From contig DASYDU010000410.1 of assembly GCA_036499445.1 (NCBI GenBank), positions 1-15,233 on the forward strand: a stretch of 15,233 bases of DNA, read 5' to 3'. Positions 1 through 7,756 of this stretch are shown here, piece by piece (position 1 is the stretch's first letter; the number at the start of each line of letters is the position of its first letter). The DNA is from DASYDU01 sp036499445. GTDB taxonomy: Bacteria; Planctomycetota; Planctomycetia; Pirellulales; Lacipirellulaceae. A program made the position numbers and the translations under genes. The notes below the pieces were generated by a model that was given only the letters and a program-made list of their open reading frames with translations, made no database searches and was not told the DNA's origin.

Positions 1-2185
1 GATTCGCGGCACCATCGGACTTTCGAATGACTAAGCTCAAATCATGCGCGTTGACGCCCGGGCTGAACAGATTGCCGAGCGACAAGGTGTCACCCGGATT
101 CATCGTGCGACTCCCCGTAAGCGCAGCTTCTGCCAACTCTGTTGCGGAGTCGCCTCCAGCTACGACAAAGTTCGGATCTGCGCCACCAGTAAATCCGGCC
201 GCGTTGAGCGAGGCGCCGGCGCTCTTTATATCCAAGTAGTTAAACGATACGGCGCCGGGCGATGTATTCTTAAGCGTCGCGGCGCCCGTGCCTTGATTGA
301 CTTCAAGCGTCAAGGTGTTAGGAACGGTAACCTGTTGCAAGCGGACATTGTCGACATACGCCGCCCAGCCGCCACCCAGCGCGTTGGTGCCGGTGAGACC
401 AATTTGAGCAGAGTAGTTATTGACGCCCTGGTCGACGGTGTCCGGCAGGTTGAACGAGGACAGAGGAATTGTCGTCGTCGTAGTGAATTTGGTCGTTGGA
501 GAGGTACTCCCGTCAAATAGCCCCGCGTTTTGACCGTTGAAGTTCAATCCGAACGTCACTTGTAGCGTTTGCACGCCGCCCAGATCGTTCGGTGGATCGA
601 ACGTGGTGTCGACCAATAGATTGTAATTCTCGGCACCCAAACGCACGGCATGAGCCAATTGGTCGAAGAACGTGTCACCCGCGACAAAGTTTGTGGGGGT
701 GCTTGCGGCGACCCAGGTGAATACACTTACCGTGCCCGTGCCTTGGGTGACCTTCAGACTCTGCGTACCATTAGTCACCGTTCCGGGGGTCGTACTAAGT
801 GCGACCGTGTAGGGGGCACCATTGGGATCGGCGCTGGGGATCACACCCCATTTGCCGAGCGTTTCCCAGGATTCAAGCAGCTGTGCCTGGGCAGCCTGTT
901 GCGATGCGCACACCAATACAGCAATCAAGAGGGCCAAACCGGCCCGGGCCACGCGTCGACCGCGCGAGGCAACCAAACCCAAAAGTGCCAAAGCGGATAG
1001 AACGAACGTTCCCGGTTCGGGGACGGTGCCGCTGGCCCAAGGCATAGCTCCTGCCCCGGGGCCCGGATTGGCCAGTTTGTACAAACTTTGAAATTTCTGC
1101 AGATCGTCGAAATCGACCAAGTTGTTAAGCGTCGCGGCGCCAAAAGCGCCGACGAGGTCAAAGGAGATGCTGGGATTCGCGACGGGAGCTGCGGGATTCG
1201 ATTGAAGATAGTGCGCCATGAATAAGGTCCAATCTCCAGGGTCTGCGGAACCATTATTGTTGTAATCGATGGACGCCGCCGGATTGAGTTTTACGAGTTG
1301 TAGATTATCAAACATCAGGTGGGCGCCATTTGTGTTGCTAGTTAGCGGAGTAGTGCCGAACACGCTGTTGTAGAGAATTTCGAAGGTATAACTGCTGGGG
1401 GCGGCAACCGTCAGCGCAGCGCCGAAGTCGGTGAGCGGGTAGGAAACGTGAAACGTCGGGAACAAATTGCTATCCCACTGAGCATCAAACGGGTTGATGT
1501 TGGCCTGGGCGTCGACCCCGCCGCCCGTGCTGGCAAAATTGTTACCGTTGATGCCCATCCCGATCCAAAAGAACCGCTGCGGGTATTTGTTCTCGTTGTT
1601 GTCGCCGGGAGCCACCGTTTCAATTGGCGGCTGCCAGGCAATCGAGCGGAGCTCCGCAATGTCGTAGGTGACGTCGAAGCTAATTGAGTACAGACCAACC
1701 TGGGCGCTCGTGGCCGCAGTATTAATTGCGGCATATCGCGGATCGGGGCCGCCCGCGGCGGCGTTGGTGGTGTTCGAATAGACCGCCGACAATGGCGTCG
1801 TAAAATGCGTTTGCAGGGTTACAGGAACACCGTTGATGTTTACTGAATAGGTGCCGCCGCCGACGACGTGCCCGTAGAGCATCGTATCCAAGGCCCCGGT
1901 GCCCTGGGTCACGCCATGGGCCGTAGTTCGGCCATACGTGACATTCGGAGTCGTGAAGGAGGCGTTTTGCGGCTGACCGAACCAGCATCCGGTACAGGTG
2001 AGCGTCGAGTCAAGCTGCGGGTCGAAATCGTCCCCAACGTGGACGGTGCCGTTAGGCGCCGTATCCCAGTTCGCCAACTGCGAAACGACGGTTACGGCTT
2101 GCGCGTCGCCAATCCGCGCGTACAAACCAATCAGAAAAAAACTCAACAGCAGAATCCCGAATCGTATCCATCGTACGAATGTCAT
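1..2185 (-). CDS. Secreted double PEP-CTERM/dockerin-like protein, in-frame fusion (3' end outside window)
   Basis: The frame from the ATG at 2185-2183 stays open for 728 codons to the window edge, so the C-terminus is missing. Order seen: signal peptide about 1-30 (hydrophobic 10-22, then GDAQA); a beta-rich domain about 31-300; a dockerin/EF-hand-like segment (D307-Y-N-N-N-G-S-A-D315...D318, then a degenerate second loop with V357-D-F-D-D361); a complete PEP-CTERM tail (V388-P-E-P391, hydrophobic 394-406, RGRR 408-411). The frame does not stop there. It continues into a second signal-peptide-like segment (VARAGLALLIAVLVCAS from 412, ending AQAQ435) and a second extracellular domain starting LLESWE, related in style to the first. 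A module like those near dockerins in planctomycete proteins (LTLEVNQGTGAATL, about 625-638) follows. A purine-rich stretch (GGGCGAGAG) precedes the ATG. Family knowledge suggests exosortase-dependent surface sorting; ligand or substrate is unknown. The fusion could be a true polyprotein or two genes joined by a deletion. Confidence 0.75.
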   Translation of the reverse strand, partial: MTFVRWIRFGILLLSFFLIGLYARIGDAQAVTVVSQLANWDTAPNGTVHVGDDFDPQLDSTLTCTGCWFGQPQNASFTTPNVTYGRTTAHGVTQGTGALDTMLYGHVVGGGTYSVNINGVPVTLQTHFTTPLSAVYSNTTNAAAGGPDPRYAAINTAATSAQVGLYSISFDVTYDIAELRSIAWQPPIETVAPGDNNENKYPQRFFWIGMGINGNNFASTGGGVDAQANINPFDAQWDSNLFPTFHVSYPLTDFGAALTVAAPSSYTFEILYNSVFGTTPLTSNTNGAHLMFDNLQLVKLNPAASIDYNNNGSADPGDWTLFMAHYLQSNPAAPVANPSISFDLVGAFGAATLNNLVDFDDLQKFQSLYKLANPGPGAGAMPWASGTVPEPGTFVLSALALLGLVASRGRRVARAGLALLIAVLVCASQQAAQAQLLESWETLGKWGVIPSADPNGAPYTVALSTTPGTVTNGTQSLKVTQGTGTVSVFTWVAASTPTNFVAGDTFFDQLAHAVRLGAENYNLLVDTTFDPPNDLGGVQTLQVTFGLNFNGQNAGLFDGSTSPTTKFTTTTTIPLSSFNLPDTVDQGVNNYSAQIGLTGTNALGGGWAAYVDNVRLQQVTVPNTLTLEVNQGTGAATLKNTSPGAVSFNYLDIKSAGASLNAAGFTGGADPNFVVAGGDSATELAEAALTGSRTMNPGDTLSLGNLFSPGVNAHDLSLVIRKSDGAAN
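270..286. repeat. 17-bp direct repeat, copy 1
   Basis: TTAAGCGTCGCGGCGCC is identical to positions 1125-1141 and lies in the same reading frame, 855 bp (285 codons) away. It encodes GAATLK at residues 634-639 of the fused gene, inside the dockerin-associated module. Confidence 0.8.
950..952 (-). other. Possible internal GTG start of the second secreted unit
   Basis: The GTG codon at 952-950 is in frame with the long gene. Started here, the product would have an ideal signal peptide (VARAGLALLIAVLV...AQAQ). No clear Shine-Dalgarno sequence lies upstream and no in-frame stop separates it from the preceding PEP-CTERM tail, so independent translation is only a possibility. Confidence 0.25.
1125..1141. 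repeat. 17-bp direct repeat, copy 2
   Basis: Exact copy of 270-286. Here it encodes GAATLN at residues 349-354, just before the degenerate second EF-hand-like loop (VDFDD). It may mark past recombination between the two related halves of the gene, or be a chance match in GC-rich coding sequence. Confidence 0.8.
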
Positions 2186-2366
2186 AGTCTCTCGCCCTAT
2201 TCTCGAAAAAGGGGCACCGACCTTCGATCCAGTTCTCAGGTTTGTGTCCCTACTTCTTCTTCCGTCGCCGCAGAAAACTGACCGAGCGGTCTCGACCGTC
2301 AGGCCCATCAAAACTGCTGAGTCGGTTTTCGTCGTGCCCAATTACAGAACATAAAGGTTTAAGGAA

Positions 2367-2403
2367 GATCGTCGGCCCGGCCCGTTGGTACGGGCCGACG
2401 ATC
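2367..2403 (-). terminator. Perfect 13-bp hairpin, probable terminator of the 2483-3259 gene
   Basis: Left arm GATCGTCGGCCCG (2367-2379), 11-nt loop, and right arm CGGGCCGACGATC (2391-2403) pair perfectly. On the minus strand the hairpin lies about 80 bases after the stop of the PEP-CTERM gene and is followed by TTCCTTAAACCTTT, a weak U-rich tract. It also separates that gene from the fused gene starting at 2185. The rest of the 297-bp gap (2186-2482) shows no gene. Terminator function is inferred; a protein-binding or mRNA-stabilising hairpin is possible. Confidence 0.6.
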
Positions 2404-2482
2404 CGATTCAAAACTGGCAACTTCTGGAATCCAGACTTTTCGTATCGGCAATGCCGGACAAGTCTAAATCAAATCTATCTAA

Positions 2483-3259
2483 TTACTTTCTACGACGTGC
2501 AAAGCCGATCGCTCCCAAGCTGGCCAAGCCAGCCAGCGTCAGCGTCGCCGGCTCCGGTACGCCTGTAATCGTGATGATCGCATGAACGGGTTGACCGGGG
2601 GTGATTCCGCTGCCAGCCAATTGCACTCCCATCTCTTGCACATTGTTCGTTCCAACCGTAATCGCTTGTGGGTTTGGCTTATCCCAACCAGAAGTGAACA
2701 CGTTGGTCGTGCCGTCAGAGAAACTGTTGAAGTCGTTCAATGGAACGCCAGCGCTCACGGCGTTGTTGTGCTCCCAGAAAGCGAAACTGAACGCCTCAGG
2801 GAAAGTCGCATCCCCATCATTATCGGGGCCAGCGACGTTCGCTGCGCCGGTTTCCGTCCAGCTCGTCTTCAAATAGTCCTGAGCCGTGAGGGCCTTGTCG
2901 CTGGTAATTTTCCACTGGGTGCCCGAGGATCCACTCAAGTCGAGTGCCGCCGGCAGCGAACCTGCCAACGAAACCCGCGCGAAGGTGAGGCCGTAGCCTG
3001 CGCCGAACGGATCGGTAGTCTGCGTACCGGCGTTGAAAGTCACGTCCAATTGAATTCCATTTGCGATTTGGGTGAGGCTATTGATCGTGCTCAACTGAGG
3101 CGGAGCCGTGCCATGGAAGGCGGTCGTGGCATCCACGAGTGACTTAACCTGAGTGACATTCCACAAATAAGGCGAGGCAGCAACCGCCCCGCTTGCACCA
3201 ACCAAACATGCAGTCGCTGTAGCGACCGTCGTCAACCATCGATGCTGTCTGCACTTCAT
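2483..3259 (-). CDS. Secreted PEP-CTERM protein of unknown function
   Basis: The product has 258 residues. An N-terminal signal peptide (about 1-28, ending GAVAAS) is followed by a polar, beta-rich, Gly/Thr-rich mature domain with no motif I recognise. A PEP-CTERM tail ends the protein: V234-P-E-P237, a hydrophobic stretch with LASLGAIGF, and a terminal ARRRK. The start is supported by AGGAGA 6 bases before ATG. Family knowledge: such tails are read by exosortase systems and are linked to export of extracellular matrix or surface proteins; no exosortase gene is in the window. The gene has a leader of several hundred bases with two LacI-type operator candidates at 3538-3569, so it may be co-regulated with the mannan genes. 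A binding or adhesion role at the polysaccharide would fit but is inference. Confidence 0.85.
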   Translation of the reverse strand: MKCRQHRWLTTVATATACLVGASGAVAASPYLWNVTQVKSLVDATTAFHGTAPPQLSTINSLTQIANGIQLDVTFNAGTQTTDPFGAGYGLTFARVSLAGSLPAALDLSGSSGTQWKITSDKALTAQDYLKTSWTETGAANVAGPDNDGDATFPEAFSFAFWEHNNAVSAGVPLNDFNSFSDGTTNVFTSGWDKPNPQAITVGTNNVQEMGVQLAGSGITPGQPVHAIITITGVPEPATLTLAGLASLGAIGFARRRK

Positions 3260-3537
3260 TAGTTCTCTCCTATAACCAGACCAAGAGTAAACAAGCTGTT
3301 AAAAATCAACCTCGCTCAAATTCCCTATTTGAAAAGCGTAATGTCTCGCTGTGATTTTTCCCTCCCAGAAAAGTGAAGTTCGCCCGCCTGCGCCACTCAA
3401 ATCGCCCGCGCTCATCCCTTGCGAAGGAACGTCGATAACGTGCGACGCCAATCTTCCTCCCTGCCGTTAAGAGGAGTCAACGATTCCACCCCTCGTTGAT
3501 TGTGAACGAACTATGATAAGAACCACTGTCGCCATGT

Positions 3538-3549
3538 TTAACTACTTAA
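3538..3549. promoter_or_regulatory. Candidate LacI-family operator, site 1 of tandem pair
   Basis: TTAACTACTTAA matches the perfect palindrome before the lacI-type gene (TAAACTAGTTTA, 9016-9027) at 9 of 12 positions and shares the core T-N-AACTA-S-TT. It overlaps a possible -35 of a leftward promoter for the PEP-CTERM gene at 2483-3259. Binding is inferred. Confidence 0.5.
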
Positions 3550-3557
3550 CCAGCAGT

Positions 3558-3569
3558 TAAACTACTTGT
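3558..3569. promoter_or_regulatory. Candidate LacI-family operator, site 2 of tandem pair
   Basis: TAAACTACTTGT matches the palindrome at 9016-9027 at 9 of 12 positions. It begins exactly 20 bp after site 1 in the same orientation, close to two helical turns, so two dimers could sit on the same face of the DNA. Confidence 0.5.
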
Positions 3570-3742
3570 CCACGTCCTCAGTCTAATCCGGCATTTCCGG
3601 TTTGTCCAGCACTTTTTCACCGTTTAGCGGGAATTCTTCGGCGGGACCGTCAGATTACCGAGCTTGTTGAATTGCCGAAAACTGGAGCTGCGCGGCCACC
3701 CGTGGTTCACGCCTGGGTCTCCTTGGAGCACCGGGCAAATCG

Positions 3743-5683
3743 TCATCTCGTCGCATCGAACTCGATTTCGACCCGCGAGATCTGCAACGGGAAGGCCGAC
3801 TCGCTGGCTGCGGCGTTGGGCGGGCCAGCCGCCGATTTTTGGCCAGCGGCAGGCTCGGAATTGCCACCTTCGGGCAAGGAAAACCTCAAATACTCGGCGC
3901 CTTCGGCTGGGCACGTACCCTGAAACAAGATTGGGGCAAGGTAGCCGTAGTCGCCGTGGCCGGTGGAGTACGAGGTTCGCTCCGCCTTCAATGGTTGGAA
4001 ATTCTTGCCTTCGGCCGATGAGGCAACCGTCAATTCGACGTCATCTTTGGGGGCAAAGGCATAGACCCGCCATGCGTGCACTGGACCTTCGGTCCGATAA
4101 GTTACGGATGCCCCGGCCGATAGCGCAAGGCGATCGCCGTCCTCCTTCGTCAACCGGGCGTTGGTCGTGCGAACCGTGACGCCGCTCGTTGATTCGTGCA
4201 GCGATTTCAGATCGCGGCACTCGTCGACGAAAATTCGCGCAGTTTCGGACACGGGACCCACGACGTTCGAGAATTGGGACCTGCCGGCGGAATTGCGGGC
4301 GGCCACGCGATAGTAATACGATTTGTTGGGCTCCGCCACGCTGTCGCCAAAGAGCGGGCGGTACTGCGCGTCCGCGTCCGAGACGTCCTTGCCGACCAAC
4401 GACCACGATCCGTCAGCTTTCTCCGCGCGCTCCACGTCATAGCCGGAGGCGCCCGCCGATCCTTGCCAGGAAATCATTGCTGGGTGCTCGATCGGGAGCA
4501 GCTTCGGCGGCGCGGGTCGCTCGATCTCGGGCGGTTGGCGACCTTGAATCTCGAAGGCCTTCTCTCGCGTCAATTCGAGTACCGCGCGCTCATCGTACGC
4601 TGCACCTGACGTGAATCCGGGCCAGTGGTAAGCTTTGTAGAAATTCCCGCCGGCACCGACTTCCATGTGCCAATAGAAGCCGCCGTCGCGGCTATGAAAA
4701 CGCAAGCTCCAGAGCAGCGCGCCCGCCATGCCGTCCCTGATCACCGTGTCGTACACGCGCTTGATTTGCGGCGTGTCGGTAAAGCCAAATTCGCCGATCG
4801 CATAGGGTTTCTTCCCTTTCGTCGCTGCATAGCCGGCCTCAATTGCCGGCACGAAATCGGCCGAACCGGGGCCATGCGGGTAGTGATGCGTCGTGACAAG
4901 ATCGGTGTTAGGTTCGTCGACCTGCCACTGCGACACTCCCTTAAGCGAGCGGCCGTCGACCACCAGATGATTCGGATCGAGATGTTTGATGTAGGCCGCG
5001 ATCTCATGTGTCCAATCTTGCGTCGCCTCGATTTCGTTGCCGGTTTCCCAACCGAAGATGGCCGGCTCGTCGCGGTAAAGTCGGCCCGTGTACGTATTCT
5101 TGCGATTAATGACGTGCTCGATTGTCTGCTTGAAGTCGGTGATGATCTCCGGATCGGTCCAGAAGGCGTCGGCTTTCTTGTCGTGAAAACCCGCATATTG
5201 CGGTTGTCCGCCCATCCACGGCGCCCGATCAAAAAACGGGATCATCAGGCGTATGCCTTTGCGATTTGCGACTTCCACGACCTTGTCGAGCGTCTTGAAT
5301 CCTTCTTCATTGAACTCGCCAGGCGCGAGAACATGGACGGTTTTGCCCATGTCGGAGCCCTCGCGGAAGACGCTAATGACGTAGGTCCGGACGACCTGCC
5401 CGCCCATTTGGCGAACCGATTCCAGGGCGTCTTCGATCTCAAATTCATCGGGCCAACGCCAAGGACTCTTGCCGGCGAACGAAAACGCGTCCTCAATCAC
5501 CAGCAAGTTCGGAATGTTCACCGAGATGAAACGGTACGGTTTATCTCCGTCCTTGAGTTGATCGCCGCTTCGGGTGATAAATCGACGCATTTCCTCGGCC
5601 CGCCCAAGATTGCACCAAACGGTGGCAACTGTCACAGCAGCGACAATAAAAGCAGAAAACGATGACCGCGAAAAACAGACCAT
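3743..5683 (-). CDS. Secreted GH5-family mannanase-like glycoside hydrolase with FnIII-like domain
   Basis: The product has 646 residues. Signal peptide about 1-29 (hydrophobic 11-22, ending LGRA). A GH5-type TIM barrel spans about 33-380: opening FITRSGDQLKDG, WETGNE with probable acid/base E217, THHYPH at 264-270, GEFG with probable nucleophile E298, and LLWSLRFH at 323-330. A fibronectin III-like domain (about 390-475, with YYYRVAARNSAG) follows. Then comes an unassigned, probably beta-sandwich region (about 483-646) with an Ala/Ser/Pro-rich linker near the end and no recognisable anchor. Family knowledge points to endo-beta-1,4-mannanase, but GH5 covers other beta-glucans, so substrate rests partly on the GH130 neighbour. 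AGGA lies 7-10 bases before ATG. The gene begins 33 bp after the symporter stop, so the two are probably one operon. Confidence 0.82.
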   Translation of the reverse strand: MVCFSRSSFSAFIVAAVTVATVWCNLGRAEEMRRFITRSGDQLKDGDKPYRFISVNIPNLLVIEDAFSFAGKSPWRWPDEFEIEDALESVRQMGGQVVRTYVISVFREGSDMGKTVHVLAPGEFNEEGFKTLDKVVEVANRKGIRLMIPFFDRAPWMGGQPQYAGFHDKKADAFWTDPEIITDFKQTIEHVINRKNTYTGRLYRDEPAIFGWETGNEIEATQDWTHEIAAYIKHLDPNHLVVDGRSLKGVSQWQVDEPNTDLVTTHHYPHGPGSADFVPAIEAGYAATKGKKPYAIGEFGFTDTPQIKRVYDTVIRDGMAGALLWSLRFHSRDGGFYWHMEVGAGGNFYKAYHWPGFTSGAAYDERAVLELTREKAFEIQGRQPPEIERPAPPKLLPIEHPAMISWQGSAGASGYDVERAEKADGSWSLVGKDVSDADAQYRPLFGDSVAEPNKSYYYRVAARNSAGRSQFSNVVGPVSETARIFVDECRDLKSLHESTSGVTVRTTNARLTKEDGDRLALSAGASVTYRTEGPVHAWRVYAFAPKDDVELTVASSAEGKNFQPLKAERTSYSTGHGDYGYLAPILFQGTCPAEGAEYLRFSLPEGGNSEPAAGQKSAAGPPNAAASESAFPLQISRVEIEFDATR

Positions 5684-5716
5684 GATGTATCCTCGGTAGT
5701 GTCCCGTAGCCGCAAA

Positions 5717-7597
5717 CTATGCGACGTCGGCCGGCGACAGCTTGTCATACCAATTGAATTTGAGGAAGACGCTGAGCACCGCCAGCGTGGCGAACACTGC
5801 CCCGGCCGAATTCCATTCGCGAAGCACGATGAAGATCGGCAGCGAAGTCAGGCACAGCTGCCAGACGATTCCCACTAGCACATTAACCCAGTCCTTGAGC
5901 ATTTCGCGGTTCGGCTCGAATCGCGGATTTTCGGCCATTACTTTCTCGCGAATCGGCCCCCAAAAACCCCAAGGACGGGTCGTCTTGTAGAAATGTTTGA
6001 GGATCGTCTCGTCCTCCGGCTCGCCGAAATACGTTCCGACCAAGCAGCCAGCGAGCGACAGCACCAAAAGGATCGGGAAAAAGAAAAGCGGATTGCCCTG
6101 GCAATAGCTCAGCACCATATCCGGCACCGTGAAGTAATGATGGTCCACGGCGAAGATGATTGCTTGCGGCGCCATCGCGCCCGCCATGCCCAACATCATG
6201 CCCCAGAAATAGCCGTAGCCGTTGAATCGCCACCAGACCCATTTGAGCACGTTGGCCATCACGTACCCGCTGTAGAGCGCGCCGGTCAGCCATTGCATAA
6301 CGCCACTGATCCGATCGATCTGCAGTCCCGCCCAAATTCCTACTCCCAATACGATCAGCGACGTCAATCGGCTCAGCCACACGTCGAATTTCGGCGCGGA
6401 ATTCGGATTGAAGAATCGCTTGTAAATGTCATTGACGATATACGCGGGAGCGGCATTGATCGTGGCCGCGAAATTCGACATGAACGCCGCCATGAGACCG
6501 GCCAGCAATAATCCGACTACGCCGGACGGCACATAGTGAGTTAACACGTAAGGCAGCAATCGCTCAAAATCGTCTGGACTCGACATCCCCTTCAGTTCGG
6601 TCATGCAAAAAGCCAGCGCCAAGACCGTGATGCCCGTCACCATAAAATAGCGGGGAAAGTAGAGAACGACATTGACCATGCCGTTCATCAAGCATGCCTC
6701 GCGTGAATTGCGCGTCGCCAGCACGCGCTGCATGTCGTAGTTCGGCGCAGGACCGGCCAGACTCGCCAAAATCCCTTTGAAAAACATCAGCCCAAACAAG
6801 ATCCCGAACCATTCATTGTGATCGTTCTGAATTGCGTCATTCACTTTGTCGAGAATACCGCTCCAGTCGAGTCCCAGCCGCCAACCGAAAAACGGGTTGG
6901 TCCAGCCCGACGGGATCGAATGCTGAAACATGTCCGGCGACACCTGGTACATCGCGATGGCGCCAATGATCAATGAGCTGACCGTGAGAATTGTGAATTG
7001 CATCACTTCCGTGGCCACCACGCTGATCATGCCCCCTTTGATCGCGTACAGCGACGTCAGCGCGAGAATGATGATCGCGTACAGGTTTTCATTGGTCAAA
7101 ATGCCCGTAGTTTGCGTTGTCAGCTGCCAAGGCAACATCGTCACGGCAAATTTGCCAATCCCCTTAAACGCGTACGCTAAGAGCGCGATCGTGTTCACCA
7201 GCGCGAAAAATACCACGCTCAAGTGGGCGAGGTTGGCGCCCGTGCCGCGACCAAAGCGAAATTGAATCCATTCGGCGCCCGTGAGCACGTTCGAACGCCT
7301 TAGCCAGGCGCTCAAAAACATCATCAAAAAAACCTGGTTGAAAACCGGCCAGAGAAATGGGATCCAGATGCTCTTGAGCCCGTAGACAAACAGCCAATAC
7401 ACCAAAAGCATCGTGCCCGAGATGTCAAACATGCCCGAGGCATCGGAGATTCCTAAGAGATACCAGGGAAGTGATTTGCCGCCCAAGAAATACGAATCCA
7501 TGTCCTTGGATCCGCGCTTCGAGACCCACAATCCGACTAAGATCGTGGCTACGAAGTAGACAACCAAAACGGCAACGTCAACCGATCGAATGGACAT
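5717..7597 (-). CDS. Sodium:solute symporter (SSS/SLC5 family), probable sugar transporter
   Basis: The product has 626 residues and is very hydrophobic, with roughly 13-15 membrane segments. SSS hallmarks are visible: YFLGGKSLPW with GISDASGMF at 36-57, GGMISVVATEVMQF at 188-201, and the signature region with GLLLAGLMAAFMSN followed by NAAPAYIVNDIYKRF (362-395). The Ser/Thr residues in this last stretch are where the family builds its Na2 sodium site. The protein is longer than minimal SSS carriers (about 500) and has a C-terminal extension with a soluble stretch (about 545-595) between hydrophobic segments. It would import a small sugar with Na+ across the cytoplasmic membrane. Substrate cannot be read from sequence; position between GH130 and GH5 genes suggests mannose or a short mannoside. 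A GGCGGA stretch precedes the ATG. Confidence 0.9.
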   Translation of the reverse strand: MSIRSVDVAVLVVYFVATILVGLWVSKRGSKDMDSYFLGGKSLPWYLLGISDASGMFDISGTMLLVYWLFVYGLKSIWIPFLWPVFNQVFLMMFLSAWLRRSNVLTGAEWIQFRFGRGTGANLAHLSVVFFALVNTIALLAYAFKGIGKFAVTMLPWQLTTQTTGILTNENLYAIIILALTSLYAIKGGMISVVATEVMQFTILTVSSLIIGAIAMYQVSPDMFQHSIPSGWTNPFFGWRLGLDWSGILDKVNDAIQNDHNEWFGILFGLMFFKGILASLAGPAPNYDMQRVLATRNSREACLMNGMVNVVLYFPRYFMVTGITVLALAFCMTELKGMSSPDDFERLLPYVLTHYVPSGVVGLLLAGLMAAFMSNFAATINAAPAYIVNDIYKRFFNPNSAPKFDVWLSRLTSLIVLGVGIWAGLQIDRISGVMQWLTGALYSGYVMANVLKWVWWRFNGYGYFWGMMLGMAGAMAPQAIIFAVDHHYFTVPDMVLSYCQGNPLFFFPILLVLSLAGCLVGTYFGEPEDETILKHFYKTTRPWGFWGPIREKVMAENPRFEPNREMLKDWVNVLVGIVWQLCLTSLPIFIVLREWNSAGAVFATLAVLSVFLKFNWYDKLSPADVA

Positions 7598-7644
7598 CGA
7601 ATTCCGCCGTCACAATGCGTCGCGAGGAGATCGGGAAAAGTGAT

Positions 7645-7656
7645 TCAACTACTTTA
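7645..7656. promoter_or_regulatory. Candidate LacI-family operator at the symporter promoter
   Basis: TCAACTACTTTA matches the palindrome TAAACTAGTTTA (9016-9027) at 10 of 12 positions. It lies 48 bp upstream of the symporter ATG and covers the predicted -10, a position where bound repressor would block RNA polymerase. Confidence 0.55.
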
Positions 7657-7680
7657 ACAATCGCTCACTCCAGAATGCAA
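7651..7680 (-). promoter_or_regulatory. Predicted sigma70-type promoter of the symporter-mannanase pair
   Basis: On the minus strand a TTGCAT -35 (7680-7675), an 18-bp spacer and a TAAAGT -10 (7656-7651) give a start near 7644 and a leader of about 47 nt. The -10 lies inside the operator-like sequence 7645-7656. It would allow expression of the symporter and mannanase apart from the GH130 gene upstream. Confidence 0.45.
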
Positions 7681-7756
7681 GCGGAACGACGGAATTGCGA
7701 CTCGGCTCGCTCTGTGTGGGGTTTCGCCCTGGCGCCGTAGCGGTGGACGACTTCGT

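Larger units (their letters stand above)
3260..3742. other. Intergenic region, 483 bp, holding tandem operator candidates
   Basis: I see no convincing gene here. Short minus-strand frames crossing 3624-3914 overlap the 3' end of the mannanase gene and resemble no family I know. The notable content is the tandem pair of operator-like sequences at 3538-3569 and a possible weak leftward promoter (minus-strand TTAAAC at 3541-3536, 17 bp, TATCAT at 3518-3513) whose -35 overlaps the first site. It would give a leader of about 245 nt for the 2483-3259 gene. Confidence 0.5.

Noticed and set aside
232..243. Another match to the operator core (minus strand TTAACTACTTGG)
   Set aside because: It lies within coding sequence (encoding N-Y-L) of the fused gene, far from any start, so it is probably chance.
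44..520. 158-residue plus-strand frame
   Set aside because: It lies opposite the fused PEP-CTERM gene and has a low-complexity, Arg-rich shadow composition.
3624..3914. 96-residue minus-strand frame near the GH5 3' end
   Set aside because: It largely overlaps the GH5 gene in another frame, and its unique tail matches nothing I recognise.
4625..5665. 346-residue open frame on the plus strand
   Set aside because: It is antisense to the GH5 catalytic domain, whose motifs and signal peptide are clear; the plus-strand product has no recognisable domain.
5717..7597. Sodium/proline symporter assignment
   Set aside because: It shares the SSS family, but the long C-terminal extension and glycan-degradation neighbours favour a sugar carrier; substrate remains unproven.
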